This document shows, one piece after another, positions 20,116 through 30,464 of a DNA stretch of 64,000 nucleotides. Under the pieces are notes generated by a model. The model was given only the letters and a program-made list of their open reading frames with translations. It was not told the origin of the DNA and searched no databases. Origin of the DNA: Corynebacterium mendelii (GTDB taxonomy: Bacteria > Actinomycetota > Actinomycetes > Mycobacteriales > Mycobacteriaceae); NCBI RefSeq assembly GCF_017307055.1, contig NZ_JAFLEQ010000003.1, positions 332,693-396,692 of the forward strand. Direction: 5' to 3'. The stretch's first letter is position 1. Every line of letters begins with the position of its first letter. The position numbers and the translations under genes are program-made.

Positions 20116-20717
20116 CCGCGTATGTCCGCACCCCCGAGGTGTTTGACCTCCCGTTGAATCTTGGGTGTCGGGTTTTTCCAGCCTGTGGGAGGGCAGCTGG
20201 TTTTATCTGCAACCACTTACCCGGCCGTGGCTTGGCGTGCACCTGGTGGACTGGTGGCGGGTGGGTGCCGGTCGGTGTCTGTGTCCGCGGGGAACTTGTG
20301 CGGCGGGGGTGTGGGGCGGTGGGGAAACCGGCGTGGGGTGCTGGTGGGGAAAATCTGTCGGGCAGCTTTTGCGCGGGTGCTGTTGCTTGTTCTGCTGCCG
20401 GATTCGACCTTTGTCCCGGAAAGGCTGATAGACCCCTGGATGAAAAGATGAATAAGTGACGGGGTTTAATCCGCTGTGTGCTGGCCCGCCGGGTTTTCGG
20501 CCGCAGGCAAGTAGGCTTGCCACCGCGCCAAGCGGGAACAGGTCAACCGTGGGCGCAATATTGGGCTGCTTTTTATGGCCCGCATGTCGTTCAGCCGCAC
20601 GCCGTGGGGCGCATTCGGTTATGACCCGACACCAAAACCCACCCGCTGGTGCGGGACAACCCTGTGTGCACGGGTGAAAAAGACTGCTGGCACACAGATA
20701 CCGGGGGACTGGACCGG
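20116..20717. other. Gene-free gap with a possible orphan promoter
   Basis: No credible protein gene is seen. A TAGGCT hexamer, the commonest -10 type in this window, lies at 20512-20517. Together with the intrinsic terminator at 20718-20755 it could bound a plus-strand RNA of about 230 nt. No known RNA family was recognised in it. Confidence 0.3.
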
Positions 20718-20755
20718 CCGGGCAGGTACGCTGCTGTACCGCCCGGTGGGTTTTT
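20718..20755 (+). terminator. Plus-strand intrinsic terminator before the ABC genes
   Basis: Stem CCGGGC(A)GGTAC, 20718-20729, pairs with GTACCGCCCGG, 20736-20746, and is followed by TGGGTTTTT. The T-run is on the plus strand although the neighbouring ABC genes are on the minus strand, so it must end a plus-strand transcript. Confidence 0.65.
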
Positions 20756-20777
20756 CAGATCCCGGCCGCAGGTTTTT

Positions 20778-22565
20778 TTAGGACACCCGCTGTTCTATCC
20801 GGTTGAGCATCGAGTCCGCGGTTGCCCGCAAATCGCCGGCTGATCCGGTTTCGACGATTTTTCCGGCGTCGATGACCACCACGTTGCTGTTGTCGTCAAT
20901 GGCGTCGACGCGGTGGGTGATCTCCAGGACTGTGATGCCCAGCTGTTTGATTCTGCTGCGGACAGTGTTTGCCGTGATTTCATCCAGCTGGCTCAGTGCT
21001 TCATCGATGATGAGGATGTCCGGTTGGCCTGCCAGCGCCCTTGCCAGCGCGAGCCGCTGCAGCTGGCCACCCGACAGGCTGGAACCGCGTTCCGAAATTT
21101 CTGTGTCAAGACCCTGGTCGGTGGATTCCACCCAGGTCCTGAGATCCGCGGCTGTCAGCGCCTGCAGCAGCTCCCCGTCGGTGGCATCGGGTTTGCGCAG
21201 CGACAGGTTCTCCCGGATGGTTCCGCTGAGCATGGTGTCACGTTGGCTCGCCACGGCCACTTTCCGCCGCAGATCCGTCAGCGCCAGCTTGTTGACCGGG
21301 GTTGTGCCGATGGTCACTGTCCCGTGGTCGGGGTCCCAGCCGCGCAGCACCATGGCCGCGACGGTTGATTTACCGGATCCGGACACCCCGACCAGATAGG
21401 TCCATTGGCCGTCCGGGGCGGTCAGCGACACAGCGTCGAGAACTTTCCGCGTGCCGTTGTAGCTGAAATCAACCGATTCCAGGCGGATGCTGTTTTCTGC
21501 CGGGACAGGTTCTGGATGGGCGGGTGGAAGAACTTTCGGGGTGGCGGTGATGATCTGGTGGATTCGTGCCGTGGCGGCGAAAGCGGCATCCAACCCGGAG
21601 GCGAAATCGTCGATTCCGTTGATGGGCCCCCACAGGGCCACTGACACCGCCACCGCAATGGCCATCGATTGCGGTGGGGCACCGGTGGCAGAAGCCACTG
21701 CAACCACCGCGATGACGTTGGCTGTTTGCAGCAGCATCTGCAGGCCGTTTTTCATTCCCTGGGTTTTCGCGGCCGTCATCCGGGATGCGGTGAGACTTCC
21801 ACCCAGCTCGGCCACCCCCGCCAGGCGTTGTTTGTTCAGGTCGAAAGCGAGGATTTCTTTGATGCCCTGCACATCATCGGTGAGGTGGGTGGCCAGTTTC
21901 CCGCGGTCGGCGGCGATGGCCCGGGCACCTTTCCAACTGGTTTTCATGCTCAGCAACGGCAGCACCACCACCAGTATCACGGTGGCGGGAACCAGCGCTG
22001 CAGCCACAGCCCACCCGGCGGTGGTTCCCAGCCACAGCAGAGTAATCAGGGGAACCAGAATCGCCGAGACCGCCGGCGGGAAGGTGTGGGCGAAAAACAC
22101 TTCTATCCGGTCGATGTCGCCGGTGGCGCGCTGCGCGAATTCCGCCCCTGCCTTGCCCTGGGTTGCGGCCGGGGCCTGGGGAACCAGATGGCCGAAGAAA
22201 TTGACCCGGAGTTTGTGCAGGGCGGAGAAAGCCACCAGGTGACCGGTGTAGTGCTCGACGTAGCGGAGAAGCGCTTTGATGATGGCGATGGCCGCCATGA
22301 CCGGAAGGATGATGTGCAGGCTCGTTTTGTAGCCGATTGCCGCATTGACCACGGTGGTGACCGCCACCACCAGCAGGGTGATGGTGAGAATCTGGCCCAG
22401 CACGCGGGCGACGACCGAGATACCCAGCGGCCAGACCAGAGAGCCGACCTGAGTGAACAACCACCTGGTCAATTCCCGGCGCGACGGGGTGTCATCGGGG
22501 AGTGTGCTGTGGGCTGCCCGGGTGTTGGCGGCGGCTGTGACCTGTGTTGAAGCTGCGCTGGTCAT
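20778..22565 (-). CDS. ABC half-transporter, second subunit (CydC/IrtB-like)
   Basis: 595 aa: an N-terminal type-IV transmembrane domain with six spans, then an ATPase domain. Walker A is GVSGSGKST, the signature is LSGGQLQRLALARAL, Walker B LIIDEALSQLDE, with an H-loop in EITHRV. Its ATG directly follows the TAA stop of the upstream half-transporter, so the two are coupled and should form a heterodimer. The fold matches cysteine/glutathione exporters (CydDC) as well as siderophore importers of the IrtAB/YbtPQ type; no cydAB genes are nearby. Confidence 0.88.
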   Translation of the reverse strand: MTSAASTQVTAAANTRAAHSTLPDDTPSRRELTRWLFTQVGSLVWPLGISVVARVLGQILTITLLVVAVTTVVNAAIGYKTSLHIILPVMAAIAIIKALLRYVEHYTGHLVAFSALHKLRVNFFGHLVPQAPAATQGKAGAEFAQRATGDIDRIEVFFAHTFPPAVSAILVPLITLLWLGTTAGWAVAAALVPATVILVVVLPLLSMKTSWKGARAIAADRGKLATHLTDDVQGIKEILAFDLNKQRLAGVAELGGSLTASRMTAAKTQGMKNGLQMLLQTANVIAVVAVASATGAPPQSMAIAVAVSVALWGPINGIDDFASGLDAAFAATARIHQIITATPKVLPPAHPEPVPAENSIRLESVDFSYNGTRKVLDAVSLTAPDGQWTYLVGVSGSGKSTVAAMVLRGWDPDHGTVTIGTTPVNKLALTDLRRKVAVASQRDTMLSGTIRENLSLRKPDATDGELLQALTAADLRTWVESTDQGLDTEISERGSSLSGGQLQRLALARALAGQPDILIIDEALSQLDEITANTVRSRIKQLGITVLEITHRVDAIDDNSNVVVIDAGKIVETGSAGDLRATADSMLNRIEQRVS

Positions 22566-24335
22566 TTATTTGGCCTCCGGTGGAACGGAACTGTCGGCGG
22601 TATCCGCCGGTGGATCGGCGGGTCCGATGGGAATGGTTCGGTCGGCGGCGCCGATGGCCCCCGGCCGGTGGGCGATCATAATGATGGTGCGGCCCGCCGA
22701 CAGGCGGTCGAGGGCTTTCAGAATCGCTTTCTCGCCGGCTATGTCCACCTGACTGGTCGGTTCATCCATGATCACAATCGGGGCGTCACGCAGGGCCGCC
22801 CGGGCGATGGACAGGCGTTGTGCCTGTCCACCGGACAGCAGTGCCCCCTGCTCACCGACCTCGGTGTCAATGCCGTGGGGCATGGCTGCCACCTCATCGG
22901 ACAAGCCCGCAAGTTCAAGTGCCTGCCAGAGTTCTTCCGGGGTGGCCCCCGGTTTGGCTGCCAGCAGATTGTCGGCAATTGTCCCCATGAACAGGAAAGT
23001 GCGCTGTTCGATCACGGCCAGCGAGCGGCGGATCACATGCGGATCAGTTGTTCCCAGGTCGTAGCCGTCGACAATGACGTTTCCCGCAGCCGGGGTGAGA
23101 TGAGCCTGGATGACCGACGACAGTGTTGATTTGCCGATACCCGAAGGGCCGACCAGGCAGACTTTCTCGCCCGGGGCGACTGTCAGATTGAAGTTCTCCA
23201 CCACCGGTTTCGCCCCCGGCCAGCCGACGGTCACCCCGGAGAAAACAACCGATCCTGCCACCCCGGTGCGTTCCGTTCCGGTGGGACGGACGGTACCGTT
23301 GCCGGGTTTGGCTGCCAGGAATTGCGAGATTCCCGCCTGGGCCGCCCGGCCGGCGATACCGACATAGAAGAACATGCCGACGACATCGATGGGGCCGACA
23401 ATCAAAATGGTGGCGAGAATAATCGCCAGCGCATCCCCCATGTCAACGGCCCCGTCCCGCAGGCGCCAGACACTGATTCCGGTGGCCGCACACACCACCG
23501 ACAGGTAGAAGGACGCGTCGACGACAAAGATCAGCAGCTGGTTGGAGGCCAAAAGCCGCATGATTGTGGAGCGGTGTTTCTCCCCGCGCTCCTCAAGCTC
23601 ATCGGCTGCTCTTGCGGCGGCATTGGCGTAGACCAGCATCGGCAGTGCCTGGATTGATTCCAGGAAAGCGGCTGTCAGCTTCGCCTGGGAACGGCGGTAC
23701 CGGGCGCCCACCGGCCGGGATATTTTCTGGAAACCGCCGATGAGCAGCGGCACCAGGAGAAGAAACAGGACGAGGATCCCGGCGGTTACCGGATCAATGA
23801 ACACGGCCACAAGGGCCAGTGAAAACAGCGGGGTGGTGAGGTTGCCGATAATCGGCCCCAGGAAACCCGCCCGGTAGTGGGCGGTTTTCTCCACCGACGA
23901 CGTCAGCATCGACAGAATCTGTCCCGTCGACCGGCCGCCGGTCGGTACCCCGAGGGAAAACAGTTTTTCCATCAGTACCTGCCGCAGCGTGTTTTCCGCC
24001 CGGGTCGCCAGCCACTGGGCCAGGATTGTCGCCGCGGTGTTGCACACCACTGCACCGCCCGCGGCAAGAAAAAGGAAAACAAAAATTCCCGTACCAACGG
24101 GCTGACCGGCCACCATCCGGTTGAGCACGGTGCCGGTGCCGAGAAAAAGGAAGAATTTCGATCCGGCTGTCAGCCAGGCCAGTGCCACACTGGCGGCAGT
24201 GGACCATGGCGGAAGAGCCTGCTTGACCTCATCTGCCAGGGGAACTTTCGGCGGCCGCCCGCCGTGCGGGGAACCAGATGGTCGACCTGTGCCGGCGTGG
24301 CCCGGCCCGGTGGATGGGGGTGCAGCGGTGGTCAC
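22566..24335 (-). CDS. ABC half-transporter, first subunit (CydD/IrtA-like)
   Basis: 589 aa. About 55 polar residues precede six membrane spans and an ATPase domain: Walker A GPSGIGKST, signature LLSGGQAQRLSIARA, Walker B VIMDEPTSQVD. It starts with GTG 24335, with AAGGA 7 nt upstream. A DtxR-box-like site lies about 85 bp upstream, suggesting iron control and hence a possible role with siderophores or haem-related cargo. No siderophore-interaction domain as in mycobacterial IrtA is seen. Function is open. Confidence 0.88.
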   Translation of the reverse strand: MTTAAPPSTGPGHAGTGRPSGSPHGGRPPKVPLADEVKQALPPWSTAASVALAWLTAGSKFFLFLGTGTVLNRMVAGQPVGTGIFVFLFLAAGGAVVCNTAATILAQWLATRAENTLRQVLMEKLFSLGVPTGGRSTGQILSMLTSSVEKTAHYRAGFLGPIIGNLTTPLFSLALVAVFIDPVTAGILVLFLLLVPLLIGGFQKISRPVGARYRRSQAKLTAAFLESIQALPMLVYANAAARAADELEERGEKHRSTIMRLLASNQLLIFVVDASFYLSVVCAATGISVWRLRDGAVDMGDALAIILATILIVGPIDVVGMFFYVGIAGRAAQAGISQFLAAKPGNGTVRPTGTERTGVAGSVVFSGVTVGWPGAKPVVENFNLTVAPGEKVCLVGPSGIGKSTLSSVIQAHLTPAAGNVIVDGYDLGTTDPHVIRRSLAVIEQRTFLFMGTIADNLLAAKPGATPEELWQALELAGLSDEVAAMPHGIDTEVGEQGALLSGGQAQRLSIARAALRDAPIVIMDEPTSQVDIAGEKAILKALDRLSAGRTIIMIAHRPGAIGAADRTIPIGPADPPADTADSSVPPEAK

Positions 24336-24418
24336 GGTGGAATCCTTATTTCAGCTGACGGCAGGAGACAAAACAGGGTGCGCACGGTGTACAGGGGAGA
24401 AAAACACCGGGCGGAGGT

Positions 24419-24437
24419 TTAATTTACCCCAGCCTAA
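24419..24437 (-). promoter_or_regulatory. Possible DtxR box upstream of the ABC pair
   Basis: On the minus strand the site reads TTAGGCTGGGGTAAATTAA, matching 14 of 19 positions of the DtxR consensus. Caution: it includes TAGGCT, a common -10 element here, so part of the match could be promoter sequence. Confidence 0.4.
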
Positions 24438-25376
<939 letters not shown>

Positions 25377-25455
25377 ACACGGTGAACACCGCTCCCCGGG
25401 CCGGGAGATGGCCACCTGTGGCGTGTCCCGGGGCAGCCCGCCGACCGGGTGCCGC

Positions 25456-25525
25456 TAGGCTGGGGTAAACCGATGCAAACGGCACCCGGTGGCAAGCCGG
25501 GGGCCTTCCGCCCCGGTTTGTTTTT
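25456..25525 (+). promoter_or_regulatory. thyX promoter with a terminator-like leader hairpin
   Basis: A TAGGCT -10 hexamer (25456-25461) is followed by a stem (25494-25502 with 25511-25519) and TGTTTTTG. The hairpin may simply terminate dapB, but it lies downstream of the predicted thyX start site, so it could also act as an attenuator. Confidence 0.4.
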
Positions 25526-25578
25526 GATGCAGCCGGTACAGACGGTTTTCACAACCGGATGAAGGGACGACAAGGCAC

Positions 25579-26331
25579 GTGGCCACACACACGGGACTGG
25601 ATGTTCAACTGATCGCGCACACCTCATTCACCCCGCCGGAGGATGTTGATTTCAACACCGATGCCGACGGTGGTGAGGCTTTGGCCGAATTCGCGGGCCG
25701 GGCCTGCTACGAGTCATTCGACAAACCGAATCCGCGGACCGCAACCAATGCCTCCTACCTGCGGCACATTATGGAGGTCGGGCACACCGCGCTGCTCGAG
25801 CATGCCAGCGCCACCTTCTACATCAGGGGAATCTCTCGGTCGGCGAGCCACGAACTGGTGCGCCACCGGCATTTCTCCTTCAGCCAGCTCTCCCAGCGAT
25901 TCGTCCACGACGGTGACGCTCATGTGGTGGTACCCGACCTGATCAAAGGTGACGAAACACTGATGCGGCTTTTTGACCGGGCAGTCGATGAGACCCGCTT
26001 CGCCTTCGATGAGCTGCTTGATGCGCTGGAGGAAAAACTGGCCGACGAACCCAACGCCCTGCTGCGCCGCAAGCAGGCCCGCCAGGCCGCCCGCTCGGTG
26101 CTGCCCAACTGCACCGAGTCACGGATTGTGGTCACCGGCAACTACCGGGCCTGGCGGCATTTTGTCGGTATGCGGGCCACCGAGCACGCCGACACCGAGA
26201 TCCGGTCCCTGGCGGTGGAATGCCTGAAACTGCTGCAGCAAGAGGCACCGGTCGTCTTCGGTGATTTTGAAATCACCACCCTGGCGGACGGTTCCCAGAT
26301 GGCGTCGAGCCCTTACGTCAACGATTTCTGA
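25579..26331 (+). CDS. thyX: Flavin-dependent thymidylate synthase ThyX
   Basis: Makes dTMP from dUMP using methylene-tetrahydrofolate and FAD. 250 aa. The diagnostic RHRx7SxR motif reads [17 protein letters not shown] start at 25579 is chosen; the upstream GAAGGGACGACAAGG gives a modest ribosome-binding site. In this genus thyX normally sits directly before dapA; here a two-gene insertion separates them. Confidence 0.96.
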   Translation: MATHTGLDVQLIAHTSFTPPEDVDFNTDADGGEALAEFAGRACYESFDKPNPRTATNASYLRHIMEVGHTALLEHASATFYIRGISRSASHELVRHRHFSFSQLSQRFVHDGDAHVVVPDLIKGDETLMRLFDRAVDETRFAFDELLDALEEKLADEPNALLRRKQARQAARSVLPNCTESRIVVTGNYRAWRHFVGMRATEHADTEIRSLAVECLKLLQQEAPVVFGDFEITTLADGSQMASSPYVNDF

Positions 26332-26337
26332 CGTTGC

Positions 26338-26898
26338 TTACTCCGGATCGTCGTCCAGTGCAGAGACCTGTCCGAGAACATCGAACATCCCGAGCGTGAC
26401 TGCCCAGTCGAATCCGTCGTAGAACGACGGTGGGCTGTCCTGCCAATTGATCACCGTGAACTTTTTTCGTGTGTTGCCTGTCGAGGGCTTCCACCCCATG
26501 AAAGGATGCAGCGGCAGCTCATCCTTGAAAGGGAAAAACCCGAAAGAGACTTTGTCGTTTTCGGTGAATTGTCTCTCGTGTTCGTCTGGAAAAAGCTGCG
26601 CTGCCGGGCCAATCCATCCTTTGGCTGCCGTCCGCCACTCCACGCCCCAGGCGTATATAACCCATGTGCAGGCGTACCTGTTGGTCGATTCGTTGATGAA
26701 CGCTGTCACGAAGTCCCTGTTTGTCACCATCAGCTGTGTCATCAGCTCCACAGTGACGAAGCCATCGGTGAGCAGCAGATCCTTGTAAGTGCTGATGAGT
26801 TCTGCGGCCTTTGGCTCCCGCAGCGGCAGCAGATTGACCATGCTGATCCGGGCGGGACGGGCGGGCAGGTCGACTGCAAGGACATTGTCAGGATTCAT
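26338..26898 (-). CDS. Unknown accessory protein, 186 aa
   Basis: I do not recognise a family. It is soluble, acidic and rich in aromatic residues (many Trp, Phe and Tyr in residues 75-175), without a signal peptide or membrane span, ending with an acidic tail (ALDDDPE). It runs against the dap/thyX direction and its stop is only 6 nt from the thyX stop. Local GC is roughly 52-53% against about 63% around it, which suggests acquisition. It begins 9 nt after the end of the broken gene upstream, so the two form one unit. Confidence 0.65.
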   Translation of the reverse strand: MNPDNVLAVDLPARPARISMVNLLPLREPKAAELISTYKDLLLTDGFVTVELMTQLMVTNRDFVTAFINESTNRYACTWVIYAWGVEWRTAAKGWIGPAAQLFPDEHERQFTENDKVSFGFFPFKDELPLHPFMGWKPSTGNTRKKFTVINWQDSPPSFYDGFDWAVTLGMFDVLGQVSALDDDPE

Positions 26899-26907
26899 CA
26901 GCTGCTT

Positions 26908-27257
26908 TCACACAGTTTCAGCCGTGGGGTCTCCACCCTGTGCACAACTTCCGAAAAACGCTGCCGATGAAGGATTCATCGCCAGCACGATGATGTGGCT
27001 GTCATCCCGGTTGTCATTGTCGGGATTTGTTGCCGTCAACAAGTATCGGCCAGGGGACTGCAATGGATCCTGTTTCAGTTTTCCCTAAAATCCACATATG
27101 CCCCGTTGCCCCAGTGGCAGTTGGTACCGGGCACCATCTGCCATTGGTCCGGTGCGTCGTTGACGGTGGCAAACAAGACCGTGCTTTCGGTTGGTGTGTC
27201 AAATACGCTGCTGATGATTTCATTGAAATCGTTGGTGGTCGGACTGGTGGTGGCCAT
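26908..27257 (-). pseudogene. Frameshifted unknown gene (about 116 codons)
   Basis: The first part runs from ATG 27257 to a TGA at 27077-27075 and gives 60 aa (MATTSPTTNDFNEIISSVFD at the start, ending GAYVDFREN). The -1 frame then continues without a stop to TGA 26910-26908 and reads naturally (LKQDPLQSPGRYLLTATNPD, later SHIIVLAMNPSSAAFFGSCA). Adding one A to the run GGGAAAA near 27080 would join them as FREKLKQD. So this is a one-base deletion, a sequencing error, or unusual recoding. Family unknown; two Cys residues, no signal peptide. Confidence 0.55.
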
Positions 27258-27385
27258 AACAACAATTCTTTCCCGAAGTGTGGGCGTGGTCCACTGAAAC
27301 GGGCCTAGCGTCGGGCAATCGGCATCAATTCGGTTTTGTTGCCGGTAACTACCGTGTCAGTTGGGGCTAACGGTCGCACAACAGG

Positions 27386-27391
27386 TAGCCT
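27386..27391 (+). promoter_or_regulatory. dapA -10 element
   Basis: TAGCCT lies 8 nt before the dapA ATG, within AGGTAGCCT. From memory this resembles the known Corynebacterium glutamicum dapA -10 region (AGGTAACCT). It predicts a leaderless or nearly leaderless dapA mRNA, agreeing with the lack of a Shine-Dalgarno sequence. Confidence 0.55.
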
Positions 27392-27399
27392 GGATTGTT

Positions 27400-28305
27400 A
27401 TGAGCACAGGTATGACTGCCACCACAGGCGCCGGAACCTTCGGGACCGTCGCTGTCGCCATGGTGACCCCGTTTGATGCCGACGGGGCAGTGAACGTGGA
27501 CGCCACGCGAAAGCTGGCGGCTCACCTCGTGGACCAGGGCTGCGACTGTCTTGTTCTGGGCGGGACGACGGGCGAGAGCCCCACCACCACCGACGAGGAG
27601 AAACTCCTCGTTCTGCGGGAAGTCAAGCGGGAAGTCGGCGACCGGGCGAAAATTGTCGCCGGCACCGGTTCCTACGACACCACACACACCGTTGAGCTGT
27701 CGAAAAAGGCAGCTGACCTGGGGGTTGATGGCCTGTTGGTGGTCAGCCCCTACTATTCGAAGCCACCGCAGGAAGGCCTGCTGCGGCACTTCACGACTGT
27801 CGCCGATGCAACAGATACGCCTGTGTGCCTGTACGATATTCCAGGTCGGTCCGGTGTGCAGATTGCACCGGACACCATCCGCCGTCTGGCGGAGCATCGA
27901 AACATTACCGCCGTCAAAGACGCCAAAGGCGATCTGGCGGCCGCCACAGACCTGATAGCCGAGACCGGACTTGCCTGGTACTCGGGTGATGACCCGTTGA
28001 ATCTGCCCTGGCTGTCGCTGGGAGCCACAGGTTTTATCAGTGTTATCGGCCACCTGGCCGCGGACAGGCTCCGCGCCATCCACGATGCATTCAACAGCGG
28101 GGACCTCATTGAGGCCCGCCGCATCAATTCGACTTTGATCCCGCTGACACACGCCCAGGCTTTGCTTGGGGGAGTCAGCTTCGCCAAAGCGGCCCTGAAA
28201 CTTGTGGGCCGCGACGTGGGCCAGCCCCGGCTGCCGCAGGTTGCACCGTCAGCCGCGCAGGAGCAAGAGCTGGTCCGCCTACTCAAAAAAACTGGAGTTA
28301 TGTGA
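27400..28305 (+). CDS. dapA: 4-hydroxy-tetrahydrodipicolinate synthase
   Basis: Condenses pyruvate with aspartate semialdehyde, the committed step to diaminopimelate and lysine. 301 aa TIM barrel. Visible: [25 protein letters not shown], the Tyr of [11 protein letters not shown], and the Schiff-base Lys in [10 protein letters not shown]. Start ATG 27400 is 8 nt after a -10 element; ATG 27412 is an alternative. The stop is 2 nt before the rnj start, so both are one operon. Confidence 0.97.
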   Translation: MSTGMTATTGAGTFGTVAVAMVTPFDADGAVNVDATRKLAAHLVDQGCDCLVLGGTTGESPTTTDEEKLLVLREVKREVGDRAKIVAGTGSYDTTHTVELSKKAADLGVDGLLVVSPYYSKPPQEGLLRHFTTVADATDTPVCLYDIPGRSGVQIAPDTIRRLAEHRNITAVKDAKGDLAAATDLIAETGLAWYSGDDPLNLPWLSLGATGFISVIGHLAADRLRAIHDAFNSGDLIEARRINSTLIPLTHAQALLGGVSFAKAALKLVGRDVGQPRLPQVAPSAAQEQELVRLLKKTGVM

Positions 28306-28307
28306 AT

Positions 28308-30380
28308 ATGAGTGATACCCGCAATCGATCCCGGAAAACGACCCGCAAGGCAGGTCCGCCAGAGGCCCCCGAGTTCAAGGCCCCCGGCTCCGGAAACGGT
28401 GACGGGAACAACAAAGCCCAGTCCGGCAACGGCCGGCAGGGTGGCAAGGGCGGCAACGGCAACGGCCGTGGCCGTTCCGGAAATGGACGCAACCGCCGGG
28501 GCAACAATCCCTATCAGGACGCCACCGGGAACAACCCCGCGGGCGGCAACACCGGTGGGGGACAAGGCGCCGGCGACAGTGATGTCGCCAATTTCGGCCG
28601 CTCGCGGCGTACCGTGGTTAAATCCATGCAGGGCGCGGACCTGACTGAACGTCTTCCCGAACCGCCGAAGCAGCCGAAAAACGGCATGCGCATCGTCGCG
28701 CTCGGCGGCATCTCGGAAATCGGCCGCAATATGACGGTGTTCGAGTACAAGGGCCGGATGCTGCTGATCGACTGCGGTGTCTTGTTCCCCTCCTCCGGCG
28801 AGCCGGGGGTGGATTTGATCCTGCCGGACTTCTCCTACATTGAAGACCGCCTGGACAAGATCGACGCCCTGGTGATCACCCACGGGCATGAGGACCACAT
28901 CGGGGCGATCCCGTGGCTGCTCAAGCTGCGCCACGACATTCCGATCGTGGCCTCGAAATTCACCTGTGCCCTCATTGCCGCCAAGTGCAAGGAACACCGC
29001 CAGCGGCCGAAGCTCATCGAGGTCGACAACACCTCCGATGTCACCTACGGCGAATTCCGGGTGCGGTTCTACACTGTCAACCACTCGATTCCCGACTGCC
29101 TGGGTATTGTGCTGTCTACCGAGGCCGGCACCATCCTGCACACCGGTGACATCAAACTGGACCAGACTCCCACCGACGGTAAACCGACTGATTTGCCGGC
29201 GATCTCCCGCTACGGCGACGAGGGCGTGGATTTGTTCCTGTGTGATTCGACCAACGCCACGGTGCCGGGTATCTCGGGATCGGAATCCGATATCCGGCCC
29301 ACCCTCAACCGGCTGGTGGCCGATGCCAAGCAGCGGGTGATTCTCGCCAGCTTCGCCTCGAACGTCTACCGTGTGCAGACCGCTGTTGACGCGGCTGTCG
29401 CAGCGGGCCGTAAAGTCGCTTTCTCCGGCCGGTCCATGGTCCGCAATATGGAGATCGCCCAGCAGCTGGGCTACCTCACGGCCCCCAAGGACACGTTTGT
29501 CTCCATGGACCAGGCGGCGAAAATGGATCCCCGCAAGGTCATGCTGATCACCACCGGTACCCAGGGGGAGCCGATGGCCGCCCTGTCACGGATGGCCCGC
29601 CGGGAGCACCGCCAGATCACCGTGCGTGACGGGGATCTGATCATCTTGAGTTCGTCGCTGGTTCCCGGCAACGAGGAGGCTGTCTTCGGGGTGATCAACA
29701 TGCTGGCCCAGATCGGTGCCACGGTTGTCACCGGCAAAGACGCCAAAGTCCACACGTCCGGCCACGGCTACGCCGGGGAACTGCTGTTCCTCTACAACGC
29801 GGTGCGTCCGGTCAACGCCATGCCGGTGCACGGCGAATGGCGCCACCTGCGGGCCAACAAGGAACTGGCTGTGTCCACCGGTGTGCCGCGGGACAACGTG
29901 GTGCTGGCGCAAAACGGTGTGGTGGTTGACTTGGTCGACGGCCGGGCCAGTGTGGTCGGCCAGATTCCGGTCGGTCATCTCTACGTCGACGGTGTCACCA
30001 TGGGTGATGTCGACGAGGAGGTCCTGGCGGACCGTACCTCCATGGGTGAGGGTGGCCTGATCTCGATTACCGTGGTTATCGACAACCGCACCGGCCTGCC
30101 GATCGAAATCCCCACCGTTGTCACCAAGGGCTTCTCGGAAGATTCCGCCGAAATGATGCCGGCGGTGCGCGACGTGGTCCGTGACACCCTGCAGATGCTG
30201 GCCAGCGAAGGTGAAAATGACACCTACCGCATGGTGCAGCGGCTGCGCCGCAAAGTCGCCCGCTTCGTGGAAAACAAGTGGCGCCGCAAGCCCATGGTCA
30301 TCCCCACACTGGTGGCCATGAGTTCCAAAAACGTCAGCGCCGACGAAGATGAAGTACGCCGCAACCGCGAATCGCTCTAA
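28308..30380 (+). CDS. rnj: Ribonuclease J
   Basis: Metallo-beta-lactamase/beta-CASP enzyme with endo- and 5'-3' exonuclease activity in mRNA decay and rRNA maturation. 690 aa. A basic Asn/Gly-rich disordered extension fills the first ~100 residues, as in other Corynebacteriales. The metal motif HGHEDH, then GDIKLDQTP and the beta-CASP region (ASFASNVYRVQ, HTSGHGYAGEL, PVHGEWRHL) follow. ATG 28308 has GGAG 10 nt upstream; GTG 28302 is too close to it. Tightly linked to dapA. Confidence 0.96.
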   Translation: MSDTRNRSRKTTRKAGPPEAPEFKAPGSGNGDGNNKAQSGNGRQGGKGGNGNGRGRSGNGRNRRGNNPYQDATGNNPAGGNTGGGQGAGDSDVANFGRSRRTVVKSMQGADLTERLPEPPKQPKNGMRIVALGGISEIGRNMTVFEYKGRMLLIDCGVLFPSSGEPGVDLILPDFSYIEDRLDKIDALVITHGHEDHIGAIPWLLKLRHDIPIVASKFTCALIAAKCKEHRQRPKLIEVDNTSDVTYGEFRVRFYTVNHSIPDCLGIVLSTEAGTILHTGDIKLDQTPTDGKPTDLPAISRYGDEGVDLFLCDSTNATVPGISGSESDIRPTLNRLVADAKQRVILASFASNVYRVQTAVDAAVAAGRKVAFSGRSMVRNMEIAQQLGYLTAPKDTFVSMDQAAKMDPRKVMLITTGTQGEPMAALSRMARREHRQITVRDGDLIILSSSLVPGNEEAVFGVINMLAQIGATVVTGKDAKVHTSGHGYAGELLFLYNAVRPVNAMPVHGEWRHLRANKELAVSTGVPRDNVVLAQNGVVVDLVDGRASVVGQIPVGHLYVDGVTMGDVDEEVLADRTSMGEGGLISITVVIDNRTGLPIEIPTVVTKGFSEDSAEMMPAVRDVVRDTLQMLASEGENDTYRMVQRLRRKVARFVENKWRRKPMVIPTLVAMSSKNVSADEDEVRRNRESL

Positions 30381-30394
30381 CACCACCAGCTTTC

Positions 30395-30464
30395 GCCGGT
30401 GACATTCACCGGCTGGCACACCACACCCCGTCACCTGCCCGCCAGCGGCAGGGGCGGGGTGTGG
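30395..30464 (+). terminator. Tandem hairpins after rnj
   Basis: Two perfect stems follow the rnj stop: 8 bp (30395-30402 with 30106 offset arm 30406-30413) and 10 bp (30421-30430 with 30455-30464). The second is GC-rich without a T-run. They probably end or stabilise the dapA-rnj transcript. Confidence 0.5.

Noticed and set aside
27075..27090. Programmed -1 ribosomal frameshifting as explanation for the broken gene
   Set aside because: The bases before the stop (AGG GAA AAC) do not form an X XXY YYZ slippery heptamer and no downstream pseudoknot was seen; an indel is simpler.
26995..27297. 100-aa plus-strand frame over the accessory pair
   Set aside because: It mirrors the minus-strand gene, has no ribosome-binding site, and its hydrophobic composition looks like an antisense shadow; kept as a weak alternative only.
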